The position numbers were made by a program, and so were the translations under genes. This document shows positions 16,446-24,746 of a DNA stretch of 51,545 nucleotides, one piece after another (position 1 is the stretch's first letter; each line of letters opens with the position of its first letter). The notes beneath the pieces were generated by a model. The model saw nothing but the letters and a program-made list of their open reading frames with translations, did no database searches and was not told where the DNA came from. Location of the stretch: positions 30,865-82,409 of the forward strand of contig NZ_QMFA01000033.1 of NCBI RefSeq assembly GCF_003285005.1, given 5' to 3'. This DNA is from Paenibacillus sp. YN15 (GTDB lineage Bacteria; Bacillota; Bacilli; Paenibacillales; NBRC-103111).

Positions 16446-17066
16446 ATGGCAATCGGCAAGAAACAGGATGAGGATTTTTATGTACTGCTGACACAATCCG
16501 CAGAGAATACACTTCAGGCCGCCCACGTATTCCGCCAGGCGATGATGAGCGAAGGCTCACCTACCGCCTTCCAGCAGGAGCTCCGCGACTTGGAGCATAA
16601 GGGAGACACCATTACCCACTCCGTGTTCCGCGGACTGAACAAGGTGTTTATTACCCCTATCGACCGGGAGGACATCCTGGCGCTGGCTGCGAAGATGGAT
16701 GACGTAATCGACGGCATTGAGGAATGTATCGCGCGGTTTGATTATTTGAATATCCAATCTACCGACAATTGCATGAAGGAGTTCTCGGTTGTGCTGGTGA
16801 ATGCCTGCCAGTACATTCTGGACGCCATCAAGCTGCTTTCCAAGAAGAAGTATATGCAGATTGCCGAATTCACCGTGAAGATCAACAGCATGGAGAATGA
16901 GGGAGACAAGCTGCTCCGTCAAGGCATCAAGGAGATTTTCCACAACCCCAAGGACCCGTACCACGACTTCAAGCTCAAGGAAATGTATGAGCAGCTTGAA
17001 TTGACCACGGATGCCTGCGAGAATGTGGCCGATATCCTGGACAGCATCGTGCTGAAATACGCGTAA
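16446..17066 (+). CDS. DUF47 family phosphate-transport accessory/regulatory protein (Pit accessory, PhoU-like)
   Basis: 206 residues, all-helical PhoU-like fold of the TIGR00153/DUF47 family. The ATG at 16446 has GGAGG 9 nt upstream; in-frame codons upstream of it are not conserved. Characteristic acidic and helical segments are visible: FRQAMMSEG..., LRDLEHKGDTITHSVFRGLNKVFITPIDREDI (about 38-70) and MDDVIDGIEECIARFDYLNI, then EGDKLLRQGIKEIF and TTDACENVADILDSIVLKYA. Members sit next to Pit-type phosphate permeases and probably modulate them. Here no pit gene follows; a terminator does, so the partner must be elsewhere. The family is clear; the mechanism is not established. Confidence 0.88.
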   Translation: MAIGKKQDEDFYVLLTQSAENTLQAAHVFRQAMMSEGSPTAFQQELRDLEHKGDTITHSVFRGLNKVFITPIDREDILALAAKMDDVIDGIEECIARFDYLNIQSTDNCMKEFSVVLVNACQYILDAIKLLSKKKYMQIAEFTVKINSMENEGDKLLRQGIKEIFHNPKDPYHDFKLKEMYEQLELTTDACENVADILDSIVLKYA

Positions 17067-17081
17067 ATCGGAATTCCCTGG

Positions 17082-17109
17082 AAGGCTGCCCGTTGGGCGG
17101 CCTTTTTTT
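17082..17109 (+). terminator. Terminator of the DUF47 gene
   Basis: AAGGCTGCCC and GGGCGGCCTT form a 10-bp stem with one T-G pair around GTT, followed by seven T residues. Confidence 0.9.
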
Positions 17110-17215
17110 GCAGCTCCTTCCCCTTGCAGTCTCTTCCCCTTTTCCGCTCCACACGGCGGTAACTGCCGCTTGAGCTGCTGCACAGTGCCGCGGTCATTCC
17201 GACCGTTATATTCAT

Positions 17216-17254
17216 AAAAAAAGACCGGCCCCGCAGCAGCGCAGGCCAGCCCTT
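17216..17254 (-). terminator. Terminator of rex
   Basis: On the minus strand GGCTGGCC and GGCCGGTC pair (two G-U pairs), with further pairs inside around TGCT, followed by seven T residues. Confidence 0.65.
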
Positions 17255-17261
17255 TACTCCT

Positions 17262-17885
17262 CTATTCATCCAAATAATAGGCCAAGCTTTGCAAATCGGT
17301 GGTGAAGTCCGCATTATGGACCCGGATGTTCATGGGAACCTTGATAATCACCGGGGCAAAATTCAGGATCGCCTCCACCCCGCCGCGGACAAACTCATCC
17401 GCCACCGATTGGGCTTCGGAAGCGGGAACCGTAATAATGCCGATCCGGATGGCCTCCTCCCGGATGATACCCACCAGCTCCTTCATGGGATGCACAACCA
17501 GATTGTTGATGGTGGTGCCCACCTTATCCGGGCTGTCGTCGAAGATGGCCGTAATCTTCATATTATCCTTCAGATAGACATTGTAGTTGCACAGCGCCCG
17601 CCCCAGATTTCCTGCCCCCACCAGGGCAACGGCAATGTCTTGGTTCAGCTTCAGAATCTGGCGGATCTTCTCGATCAGGTAATTCACATCATAACCGATG
17701 CCTTTTTTGCCGAACTCCCCGAAATATGCCAGATCCTTGCGGATTTGGGCCGGGTTCAGATCCAGCTTGTTCCCCAGATCCTGGGAAGACACCGTCTGAA
17801 CGTTCTTCATGTTCAATTCATTGAGAAACCTCAGATATACCGGAAGCCTTCGCACGACGGCCTCCGAAATCTTCTCCGTCTTCAA
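17262..17885 (-). CDS. rex: Redox-sensing transcriptional repressor Rex
   Basis: 207 residues. Represses fermentation and respiration genes until NADH rises. The N-terminal winged helix (about 1-80) contains RRLPVYLRFLNEL and SSQDLGNKLDLNPAQIRKDLAYFGEFGKKGIGYDV, the Rex DNA-recognition signature. The Rossmann domain has VALVGAGNLGRALCNY (about 87-102) and the dimer-swapped C-terminal helix ends with SLAYYLDE. The start is TTG at 17885, which overlaps the dinG stop as TTGA. Being downstream of dinG rather than near moaC/groESL is a local arrangement. Plausible targets in this window (ackA) were not checked for Rex sites beyond reading; none was seen. Confidence 0.95.
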   Translation of the reverse strand: MKTEKISEAVVRRLPVYLRFLNELNMKNVQTVSSQDLGNKLDLNPAQIRKDLAYFGEFGKKGIGYDVNYLIEKIRQILKLNQDIAVALVGAGNLGRALCNYNVYLKDNMKITAIFDDSPDKVGTTINNLVVHPMKELVGIIREEAIRIGIITVPASEAQSVADEFVRGGVEAILNFAPVIIKVPMNIRVHNADFTTDLQSLAYYLDE

Positions 17886-20740
17886 CCTTCCTCACTCCTC
17901 ATCCATTCCATGATTCTCGGCACCAATTGCGAAGTCGTCATATGCTCAATCTTCGGCCCGGGCAGGGAGTAAAGAAAATGCTTGCCGTATGCCGTATCGA
18001 TCACCCGGGTATCGTAGACAATAACCGTGCCTTTATCCGTAGCGGTCCGCACCAGCCGGCCAAAGCCCTGCTTGAAGCGGATCACCGCCTGGGGCACCGA
18101 ATACTTGATAAAGGGGTTTTGTCCTTTTTCCTTATAAAGCTCGCACTTGGCCTCCACTAAGGGATGGTTGGGCGGCTGGAAAGGCAATCTTACAATCGCC
18201 AGGCAGCTTAAGGCGTCGCCGGGAATATCCACACCCTCCCAGAAGGAGCTGGTGCCCAGCAGGACGCTTGCGGCGCTGTCCTTGAACATCCGGGTCAGCT
18301 TGCTGCGGTTGGCCCCGTCCATCCCCTGTCCCAGCACCTGAATCCCATGGGGGGACAGCTCCTCCTTCAGCCTCTGGTGGACCGCCTTCAGCATCCGGTA
18401 GGATGTGAACAGCACAAGCATTCTTCCCTTGGTGGCCACCGCCACATCCCGCAGGGATTCCGTCAGCTTCTCGATATAATACGCTTCGGCGGCGCTGCCT
18501 TTAATATTGGGAAAATCCCGGGGCACGGCTACCAGCGCCTGCTCCCTGTATTGAAAGGGGGACGGCAGAAGCACTGTCCGGACCTTGCCGGACGGGCTAT
18601 TCTCCGCAAGCCCCAGCTGTTCGCAGATATAATGAAATTTTTTGTCTACGGACAAGGTGGCAGATGTCAATATTATACTATCTTTTGCATCAAAAAAGAA
18701 CTGTCGAAGGATGGCGCTTACATCTGCAGGCACACTTACCAGTTGAAGGGACTTGCTTTTGAACTGGCTGCTTGCTTCCATCCAATAGACATCATCCTGC
18801 TCGGGCATATGCATGAACCTGTGCAGCGTGTCCCGGTGCCGGTCCAGATCCTTGCCTGCCCCATTCAAATCCGTAACCAGGGTCTGAATGCCCAAGTCAT
18901 CCTGAACATCCTTCCAATCATTCAAAAGCCGGTCCAGCTGCCGCGAGGCTTCGCCCAGACCGACATAGATATTTTCCTCCATCTTGCGGAGGGTTTCCCA
19001 GCTGGGGGGCAGCATGGCCGGCTTTACCCGGACCACCAGCTGCCCGGCTTCAGCCGACGCAGGGTCGGAGGCGCTTGCCGACATTCCGGCAAAGTCATAC
19101 AGCAGCTGGGACAGCTCGTCCCAATGCTCCTTGGCCTCCACCAGCTTTTCCTCCACGTCCACAATGGCTCTAAGCCACTTGGCGGCTTTGTCCCCGGCCG
19201 CATGCTCCTGAATCCGCAGAGAAACCAACGGCAGGAGCCCGGAGCGGGAATCCTTGTACAGCCATGTCAACGTGTGCACAAAGCTCAGATAATGCAATTC
19301 CAGTCCCAGATGCTTGGCCGCCACTTCCTCAAAATGATGGGCCTCATCCACAATCAATTGGGAATAAGCCGGAAGCAGCCGGTTTTCCGCCTTGATATCC
19401 GTAAACAGCAGGGAATGGTTGACGATAATCACATCCGCCTGGTTCGACTCATGCTTGGCCCGGTGATAAAAGCAGCGCCGGAACCACGGGCAGTGGCGGT
19501 TCAGACAGGAGTCCGCGTCGCTTTGCACATCCTGCCAGAAATCATTGCCCTTGGAGGTTAAATACAGCTCCTCATCGTCTCCCCGTTCCGTGTCGGAAAG
19601 CCAGACCGTCATTTGCGCTGCCGTCAACCGGTCGTCCCGGCCATTGGCAAAGTCCGCCTGATTGACCTTCGCCTCAAACTTGCGCAGGCACAGATAATGA
19701 TTGCGGCCCTTCAGCACCACCGCTTCGAAGCCAAAGGGAAACAGCTCCTGCAGAAGCGGAATATCCCGCTGACGCAGCTGCTCCTGCAGCTGAATAGTGT
19801 GGGTGCTGACAACAATTTTCTTCTCCTCGCTGATCCCGTAATGAAGCGCCGGAATGAGATAAGCCAGGGATTTGCCGGTTCCGGTGCCCGCCTCAATGAG
19901 CAAATGGGCGCTGTCCGACAATGCTCCCTGCACCTCGCGGATCATCTGCGCCTGGGCCGGACGTTCCTCGTAGCCCGGGAACTTTTCCTTCATCCGGTCC
20001 GTCAGCTGGGCATGAAACTCCTCGAAGGGTTTGGCTAGCCATTCCTTGCCGGCGCGGGGCTTCTTGTCCTCGCCCCATTCCCCGGCCTTCAGGGAAAATT
20101 GCCGGAAGTACCGGTCCTGGTCGGGATCAAGAGAAGTGGCCGTTTCCTTCAGCTCCCGGATTTCCTTCAGGAACCAGCTCAGGTCCGTGTTTTCCATTTC
20201 AAAAAGAAAGGAAAGACGCTGTACCGTCAGTAAATCCAAATCCTCAAACCGCTCCAGCACCTTCACCCAGAGCAGCGCCGTGGCTTCCGCATCGGAATCG
20301 GCCTGATGAGGCCGGTCATGGGGAATCTCCAGGGTCTGCGTTACCATGGAGAGCTGCAGGCTGCCAAGCATGGGAAACAGCATACGCAAAAAATCCAGGG
20401 TATCGAGAACCCTTCCGGAAAAGGGCCGATACCCCGAAACATCCAAACCCCGCTGCAAAAAGCCGAGATCAAACAATACATTATGACCCACCAGCACTGC
20501 GTCCTCCAGAAGAGGGGCCATCTGCGCCATTACGTTCTCTACGGAAGAGGCATTCTCCACCATTTCGTCCGTGATGCCGGTCAGGGTGGTGATAAAGTCG
20601 GGTATAGGCCCCGACGGTTTAATAAAGGAGGCGTATCTGCCGATAATTTCAGTATCTTCCAGGATGACCAGTCCGGCTTGAATGATTTCGTCGGAGGGCT
20701 GGTTGCCTGTTGTTTCAAAATCCAATACGGCGAATTTCAT
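17882..20740 (-). CDS. dinG: DinG-family exonuclease/helicase
   Basis: 952 residues. The first ~170 residues are a DnaQ-type 3'-5' exonuclease domain (LDFETTG at 7-13; HNVLFDLGFL; HQADSDAEAT), followed by an XPD-like superfamily 2 helicase core: Walker A EAGTGTGKS (about 282-290), DEAH box VDEAHHFEE and C-terminal motifs VLLGTSSFWEGVDIPG and VIRFKQGFGRLVRT. This is the long Bacillus-type DinG. Four cysteines (YLCLRKF, SCLNRHC and RRC) have an XPD/DinG-like iron-sulphur cluster arrangement, which should be tested because B. subtilis DinG has been described as lacking a helicase function. It is in its conserved position beside panD, with a TPR gene in between, and overlaps rex. Confidence 0.93.
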   Translation of the reverse strand: MKFAVLDFETTGNQPSDEIIQAGLVILEDTEIIGRYASFIKPSGPIPDFITTLTGITDEMVENASSVENVMAQMAPLLEDAVLVGHNVLFDLGFLQRGLDVSGYRPFSGRVLDTLDFLRMLFPMLGSLQLSMVTQTLEIPHDRPHQADSDAEATALLWVKVLERFEDLDLLTVQRLSFLFEMENTDLSWFLKEIRELKETATSLDPDQDRYFRQFSLKAGEWGEDKKPRAGKEWLAKPFEEFHAQLTDRMKEKFPGYEERPAQAQMIREVQGALSDSAHLLIEAGTGTGKSLAYLIPALHYGISEEKKIVVSTHTIQLQEQLRQRDIPLLQELFPFGFEAVVLKGRNHYLCLRKFEAKVNQADFANGRDDRLTAAQMTVWLSDTERGDDEELYLTSKGNDFWQDVQSDADSCLNRHCPWFRRCFYHRAKHESNQADVIIVNHSLLFTDIKAENRLLPAYSQLIVDEAHHFEEVAAKHLGLELHYLSFVHTLTWLYKDSRSGLLPLVSLRIQEHAAGDKAAKWLRAIVDVEEKLVEAKEHWDELSQLLYDFAGMSASASDPASAEAGQLVVRVKPAMLPPSWETLRKMEENIYVGLGEASRQLDRLLNDWKDVQDDLGIQTLVTDLNGAGKDLDRHRDTLHRFMHMPEQDDVYWMEASSQFKSKSLQLVSVPADVSAILRQFFFDAKDSIILTSATLSVDKKFHYICEQLGLAENSPSGKVRTVLLPSPFQYREQALVAVPRDFPNIKGSAAEAYYIEKLTESLRDVAVATKGRMLVLFTSYRMLKAVHQRLKEELSPHGIQVLGQGMDGANRSKLTRMFKDSAASVLLGTSSFWEGVDIPGDALSCLAIVRLPFQPPNHPLVEAKCELYKEKGQNPFIKYSVPQAVIRFKQGFGRLVRTATDKGTVIVYDTRVIDTAYGKHFLYSLPGPKIEHMTTSQLVPRIMEWMRSEEG

Positions 20741-20829
20741 TCTCCCCGTCCAATCCTCTCTCGTTATGTTAGACCTGTCCTTTTTAGGATACCAAAAGGA
20801 TTCGGGATTGGGAAGAACAAATGTTTTGT

Positions 20830-21543
20830 TTACCTTCGTTTATCCCAATGGGCCGGACTCAAAACAGGCTCAACAGAGGCCGGGTCCGCCGAATGGGCCA
20901 GCCGGAACAGCTCCAGCGCCTTGTCCAGATTTTGCCGTTCGGCCTGAATGCAGCCCATGGCATTGTAGGAAATGGCCTTGATCCTCTGATCATCCGTCAA
21001 GGGCACCACAATTTGAAAATGGCGGTAGGCCTCCGCAAATTCCTCACAGTGGAAGTACGCCATAGCCAGGTACATCCGGGCCAGCAGATCATCCGGCTGC
21101 TTCTCCACTACACGCTCCAGCTCCTCCACCGCCCGCTTGTACATGGAGAGCTTATAGTACCCCTGCCCTTTGGAAAAGCTGGCCGAATTCAGCGTCTTTT
21201 TCAGCCCGGAGGAGGGCGCAGCTTTGGGTTTGGCGGACGACTCGGACATGAATCCGGCGGTCGCAGATGATATGGCAGCCGCAGCCGTTAACGGCGCAGA
21301 CTTGGCGGATGGCGGCTGGGTCTTAGCCTTGGGAGAGGGCGTCTCCGGGGCAGTTCCTCCATCCGACAGCAGCCCCAGCTTTTCCTCAAACAACAGCCAT
21401 TCCTCAATGCAGGTGTCGCTCATTGCCTTTAACACGGACAGCCGCTCTTCCAGGTCCTTACGCTCTTTGCCGCTGGACGCGGGGAGACGCGACAGAATAT
21501 CATCCAATGCGCCGTTCATGGAGGCAAACAGCTGTTTGAACAT
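20830..21543 (-). CDS. Tetratricopeptide-repeat protein
   Basis: About 237 residues from the ATG at 21543, which has AAGGTGG 7 nt upstream (a GTG at 21549 is in frame). The first ~65 residues are predicted to be helical and charged; residues ~70-125 form an Ala/Ser/Pro/Lys-rich linker (PSPKAKTQPPSAKSAP); the C-terminal ~100 residues carry about three TPR-like helix pairs, for example YYKLSMYKRAVEELERVVEKQPDDLLARMYLAMAYF. No catalytic motif. Located between dinG and panD, a place occupied by no gene in B. subtilis. Cytosolic, probably a protein-interaction scaffold; function unknown. Confidence 0.8.
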   Translation of the reverse strand: MFKQLFASMNGALDDILSRLPASSGKERKDLEERLSVLKAMSDTCIEEWLLFEEKLGLLSDGGTAPETPSPKAKTQPPSAKSAPLTAAAAISSATAGFMSESSAKPKAAPSSGLKKTLNSASFSKGQGYYKLSMYKRAVEELERVVEKQPDDLLARMYLAMAYFHCEEFAEAYRHFQIVVPLTDDQRIKAISYNAMGCIQAERQNLDKALELFRLAHSADPASVEPVLSPAHWDKRR

Positions 21544-21630
21544 GGGCACACCACCTTGGGCTTCAAGATTGTTGTACCCTCATTCTTTGTCACCGCAGCA
21601 GGTTTCATACCGCTTAAAATTAGGGGCTGT

Positions 21631-22017
21631 CTAGATAAGAACGGTGGATGGAGGCTCGGATTCCAGCATATTCACAGGCTTATTGGCGTGATCCAGCACT
21701 GCAATCTTGGGCTTTAGGGCACGCGCCTCTTCATCGGTCATCATGGCGTAGCTGATAATAATGACAATATCGCCGGGGTGGACCAGCCGCGCGGCGGCTC
21801 CGTTGAGACAGATCACGCCGGACCCGCGGGGACCGGGAATCGTATAGGTCTCCAGCCGGGCGCCGTTATTATTATTGACGATCTGCACCTTTTCATTGGG
21901 GAGCAGATCCACCAAATCCATCAAATCCTCATCGATTGTAATGCTACCCACATAATTCAGGTTGGCCTCTGTCACTGTCGCTCTGTGCAGCTTGGCCTTC
22001 ATCATAGTTCTAAACAT
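21631..22017 (-). CDS. panD: Aspartate 1-decarboxylase proenzyme
   Basis: 128 residues. Makes beta-alanine for pantothenate; the proenzyme self-cleaves between Gly24 and Ser25 to form the pyruvoyl cofactor, and those residues are visible in NYVGSITID. The ATG at 22017 is chosen because AAGGAG lies 9 nt upstream; the longer reading to 22065 is within panC. Later motifs [29 protein letters not shown] and IIISYAMM are standard. The start overlaps the end of panC by 8 nt, so translation is coupled. Third gene of the panB-panC-panD operon. Confidence 0.96.
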   Translation of the reverse strand: MFRTMMKAKLHRATVTEANLNYVGSITIDEDLMDLVDLLPNEKVQIVNNNNGARLETYTIPGPRGSGVICLNGAAARLVHPGDIVIIISYAMMTDEEARALKPKIAVLDHANKPVNMLESEPPSTVLI

Positions 22018-22921
22018 TGGAAATCGCTCCTTTCGGCATCCCCAGCTCAAACAACCGGTTATCAATCAGGCGGGTCGTTCCGAAACGGACTGCCAGCGCC
22101 GCCAGGAGACGTTGGCCGGTCCATTCCTCTTGAGGCAATCCGTACACCGGACGAATGTCCGGGTACAGCATCAAATCCACATAATCAATATCGGCAAGAG
22201 GCATGGTCCGGATATGGGCCGCCATTTTTTCCTTCACCGCGGCAAAATCCCCCTGGCATTCCGCCAGCCACCCTTCCGTCAAACGCAGGGTTTCCGAAAG
22301 AATCAGGGCCTGGCGCCGCTCCTCCCCGCCGAGATACACATTCCGGGAGCTCAAGGCCAATCCGTCCGCTTCCCGGACAATGGGACAAGGCACAATTTCC
22401 ACGGGAATATTCAGGTCGAAGATCATCTGCTCGATCACCGCCACCTGCTGGGCGTCCTTCATGCCGAAGTAGGCTTTATCCGGCTGGACAATATTGAACA
22501 GCTTGGAGACCACCGTAGCCACCCCGTCAAAATGACCGGGCCGGGAAGCGCCGCACAGTCTTTCCGTAACTCCTGCCACCCGAACGCTGGTTTGAATGGG
22601 CCGCGGATACATCTCCTCCACAGACGGCAGAAGCACTACATCCACGCCATTCTCCTCCGCCAGCTGAAAGTCGCCGTCTTCATTCCGGGGATACCGGGAC
22701 AGGTCCTCCTTGGGCCCGAATTGAATGGGGTTGACAAAAATGCTCAACACCCGGACGCCGCATTCCTCCTTGGCCCTGCGGAGCAAGCTGGCGTGTCCCT
22801 GATGGAGATAACCCATGGTGGGAACAAGACCGGTTACCGTGGAGCGCCCTTCCTGAAGCGCCCGGGTTTTGGCTTCCATAATCATAAAACGCGCATCTTC
22901 TATCGTTCTGGCGATTTGCAT
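22010..22921 (-). CDS. panC: Pantothenate synthetase (pantoate--beta-alanine ligase)
   Basis: 303 residues. Condenses pantoate with beta-alanine using ATP. The start at 22921 ([12 protein letters not shown]) has GAGGGAG 9 nt upstream. An open frame continues upstream to 23005, but those extra 28 codons come from a family A repeat and should be ignored. Class I nucleotidyl-transferase motifs: [14 protein letters not shown] (the HxGH site, about 38-51), [32 protein letters not shown] and the KMSKS-like [10 protein letters not shown]. Second gene of the operon, 98 nt after panB because the repeat sits between them. Confidence 0.96.
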   Translation of the reverse strand: MQIARTIEDARFMIMEAKTRALQEGRSTVTGLVPTMGYLHQGHASLLRRAKEECGVRVLSIFVNPIQFGPKEDLSRYPRNEDGDFQLAEENGVDVVLLPSVEEMYPRPIQTSVRVAGVTERLCGASRPGHFDGVATVVSKLFNIVQPDKAYFGMKDAQQVAVIEQMIFDLNIPVEIVPCPIVREADGLALSSRNVYLGGEERRQALILSETLRLTEGWLAECQGDFAAVKEKMAAHIRTMPLADIDYVDLMLYPDIRPVYGLPQEEWTGQRLLAALAVRFGTTRLIDNRLFELGMPKGAISNV

Positions 22922-22955
22922 GGTTTCTCTCTCCCTCTGAAAAACAATCTTATAG

Positions 22956-23015
22956 GGGGGGCTCCCCCAAAAGTAATGGGTATAGACATCAGAGCTTCTC
23001 TTCACTTTTGGGGGA
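22956..23015 (+). repeat. Palindromic repeat family A, copy between panB and panC
   Basis: Arms TCCCCCAAAAGT (22963-22974) and ACTTTTGGGGGA (23004-23015) are perfect 12-bp inverted repeats with a 29-nt interior, preceded by GGGGGGC. It begins five bases beyond the panB stop and creates the false N-terminal extension of panC. Its position inside the operon could affect the panB/panC mRNA ratio. Confidence 0.8.
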
Positions 23016-23019
23016 ATAG

Positions 23020-23874
23020 TTACTCCTTATTGCCGTACAGATAGGCGATGGCCTCCTGATTCCCCTTAAATGCATGTTCATCGCGGGGGAACTGTGCGGT
23101 TTTTACCTCATCCACATATTGGCGGATGCCCTGGCGGATGGCACTGCCCACATCCGTATAGGTTTTCACGAACTTCTTGGGACGGATGTCCGGGCCGTAA
23201 TGGAGAATATCGTGGAACACCAGAATTTGCCCGTCGCATCCGGCGCCTGCTCCGATACCGATGGTGGGGATGGACAGCCGGGAGGTAATCATCCGGGCTA
23301 CCTCCTCCGTCACCAGCTCCAGCACAATGGCGAAGGCTCCGGCTTTTTCCAAGGCCAGCGCATCCTCCAGCAGCTTTTGCGCCCCGGCGGAATCCTTGCC
23401 CTGAATCCGGTAGCCGCCAATCTGGTGGACCGCCTGGGGAGTCAGCCCGATATGCCCCATGACGGGAACCCCGGCGCGCACACATGCTTCCACCGCAGCG
23501 GCAATTTCAGCGCCGCCCTCCATTTTTACCCCTTTGCACAACCCCTCCCGCATCACACGGCCCACATTGCGCATGGTTTCATCGATACTGCCATGATAAG
23601 TCAAAAAAGGCATATCCGTGATCACAAAAGGGATCTTCGCGCCGCGGGTGACGGCTTTGGTGTGGTGGATCATATCGTCCAGAGTAACGGGAAGGGTGGA
23701 ATCATAACCCAGCACCACATTGCCCAAGGAATCGCCGATCAGGATGCCGTCCACACCGGCCTCCTCCGCCAATTGGGCGGAAGGATAATCATATGCAGTG
23801 AGGAACGCAATGGGCGTTCCGTCCTTTTTCATCTTTTTGAATTGCGGAATTGTGACCGGTTTACGGCTTTCCAT
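23020..23874 (-). CDS. panB: 3-methyl-2-oxobutanoate hydroxymethyltransferase
   Basis: 284 residues, usual length. Makes ketopantoate from alpha-ketoisovalerate and methylene-THF, the first committed step of pantothenate synthesis. Features: TAYDYPSAQLAEEAGVDGILIGDSLG (about 25-52, metal and substrate site), PFVITDMPFLTYHG, KMEGGAEIAAAVEACVRAGVPVMGHIGLTPQ and IGIGAGAGCDGQILVFHD. AAGGAGA lies ahead of the ATG. First gene of panB-panC-panD; preceded by a ~280-nt leader with two terminator-like hairpins, so expression is probably attenuated. Confidence 0.97.
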   Translation of the reverse strand: MESRKPVTIPQFKKMKKDGTPIAFLTAYDYPSAQLAEEAGVDGILIGDSLGNVVLGYDSTLPVTLDDMIHHTKAVTRGAKIPFVITDMPFLTYHGSIDETMRNVGRVMREGLCKGVKMEGGAEIAAAVEACVRAGVPVMGHIGLTPQAVHQIGGYRIQGKDSAGAQKLLEDALALEKAGAFAIVLELVTEEVARMITSRLSIPTIGIGAGAGCDGQILVFHDILHYGPDIRPKKFVKTYTDVGSAIRQGIRQYVDEVKTAQFPRDEHAFKGNQEAIAYLYGNKE

Positions 23875-23901
23875 AGTGATCTCTCCTTATTTTATGAAAA
23901 T

Positions 23902-23928
23902 AAAAAAACCTTCCCGCCGCAGGAAGGC
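23902..23928 (-). terminator. Second terminator hairpin in the panB leader
   Basis: CCTTCC and GGGAAGG pair around GCGGC-type loop, followed by seven T residues on the minus strand, only about 30 nt before the panB start codon. Readthrough is therefore needed to express panB. Confidence 0.75.
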
Positions 23929-23940
23929 CGATAAGGTCAC

Positions 23941-23964
23941 AAAAAGACATGGTTCAATTGTCTT
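23941..23964 (-). terminator. First terminator-like hairpin in the panB leader
   Basis: AAGACA and TGTCTT form a 6-bp stem with a 9-nt loop, followed by TTT on the minus strand. It is weaker than the hairpin next to it. Confidence 0.45.
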
Positions 23965-24162
23965 ATGATCCCTTCTGTCTCGGTCCAAACGGCTCAGAGC
24001 AGAATCCGATATAAGCTGATGCTTACGATGCCGGCTTTCCTTCGGAAAGCCCTAAGGTATAGCATTCCCCAAACAGCGAGAAAGTGCGGTTCTGTGGAAG
24101 ATACCGCCTGACCAGAAGCACCTGGTTTACGCTGCTTAAGTCTTTACTTGCATCATACTGCA

Positions 24163-24191
24163 ATTTATGAAAAAAAGCTATTCATTTTCAA
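24163..24191 (-). promoter_or_regulatory. Sigma-A promoter of the pan operon leader
   Basis: On the minus strand TTGAAA (24186-24191), a 17-bp spacer, then ATAAAT (24163-24168). It lies just beyond the end of the upstream lipoprotein gene. Confidence 0.55.
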
Positions 24192-24195
24192 TCAT

Positions 24196-24687
24196 TCAGT
24201 TGGCGGGAAAGTCCTTTTCCTGCAGCTTTTCCTCACTATCCCGGTAAATTTTCCATTCCCCGTTTTCCTTTTTGAAGCCCATCTGTCCGGCCTTTTCCAC
24301 CTTGGTCTGGCCTTTTCCGTTGGACAGGCCCAGTTGAAGGGTGTAGGTAAATTCCAATGTTTCCCCGGTATGTTCAGCAGGCTGGAAGCTGATGGAATGA
24401 AGAGAAACGGTGCTTTCGGAGTTTTTGGCCAGGAACAGGGGGTAATATCCCTCCCGGTTGGCAAGCAGCTTCTCGTACCGTTCGCCGGTCAAAAACGGCT
24501 TCAGCCTTTCATTCACCGCCTGCTCGTCATCGGACCAGGCTTCCTGCCGCACATTGTACTGCGTTTCCTTGTAGGCGGTGCCCAGCTTAACGGCATCCGT
24601 CTCTGAACTTTTTTGGCCGGAGCAGGCAGTCATGGTAAGCAACAGACAGGCTGTAAGCCCAACACTCCGAAGAAGCAAACGTTTCAT
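24196..24687 (-). CDS. Putative lipoprotein
   Basis: 163 residues from the ATG at 24687, which follows a purine-rich GGGGGAACGGAG. Signal: MKRLLLRSVGLTACLLLTM then T-A-C (Cys at about 22), a lipobox that predicts lipid anchoring outside the membrane. Mature part contains SGQKSSETDAVKLGT, AVNERLKPFLTGERYEKLLANREGYYPLF and a C-terminal GQMGFKKENGEWKIYRDSEE, resembling DUF4829/NTF2-like secreted domains (helix pair followed by a beta sheet). Function unknown. It separates birA from the pan operon; the gene following it has its own promoter. Confidence 0.75.
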   Translation of the reverse strand: MKRLLLRSVGLTACLLLTMTACSGQKSSETDAVKLGTAYKETQYNVRQEAWSDDEQAVNERLKPFLTGERYEKLLANREGYYPLFLAKNSESTVSLHSISFQPAEHTGETLEFTYTLQLGLSNGKGQTKVEKAGQMGFKKENGEWKIYRDSEEKLQEKDFPAN

Positions 24688-24746
24688 CTCCGTTCCCCCT
24701 TCATAATTCAAGAATATTCAATGGCCCCGAGACCACCATGTCGATT

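Larger units (their letters stand above)
23874..24168 (-). promoter_or_regulatory. Structured leader RNA region upstream of panB
   Basis: About 280 nt from a predicted start near 24156 to the panB start. Minus-strand hairpins seen by eye: ACCAG/CTGGT, GCGGT/ACCGC, GGCTTTCC/GGAAAGCC and two hairpins followed by T-runs (23941-23964 and 23902-23928). A riboswitch-like 'Pan' RNA is known upstream of panB in some Firmicutes, but its bulged-A motifs could not be confirmed here. No coding sequence was recognised in it. Confidence 0.45.

Noticed and set aside
17082-17109. Pit phosphate permease after the DUF47 gene
   Set aside because: A terminator follows immediately and then the convergent rex gene; no permease is present.
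23874-24168. SRP RNA or 6S RNA in the panB leader
   Set aside because: The GGAAGNAAGCAGC-type SRP core is missing and no long central bubble between extended helices was seen.
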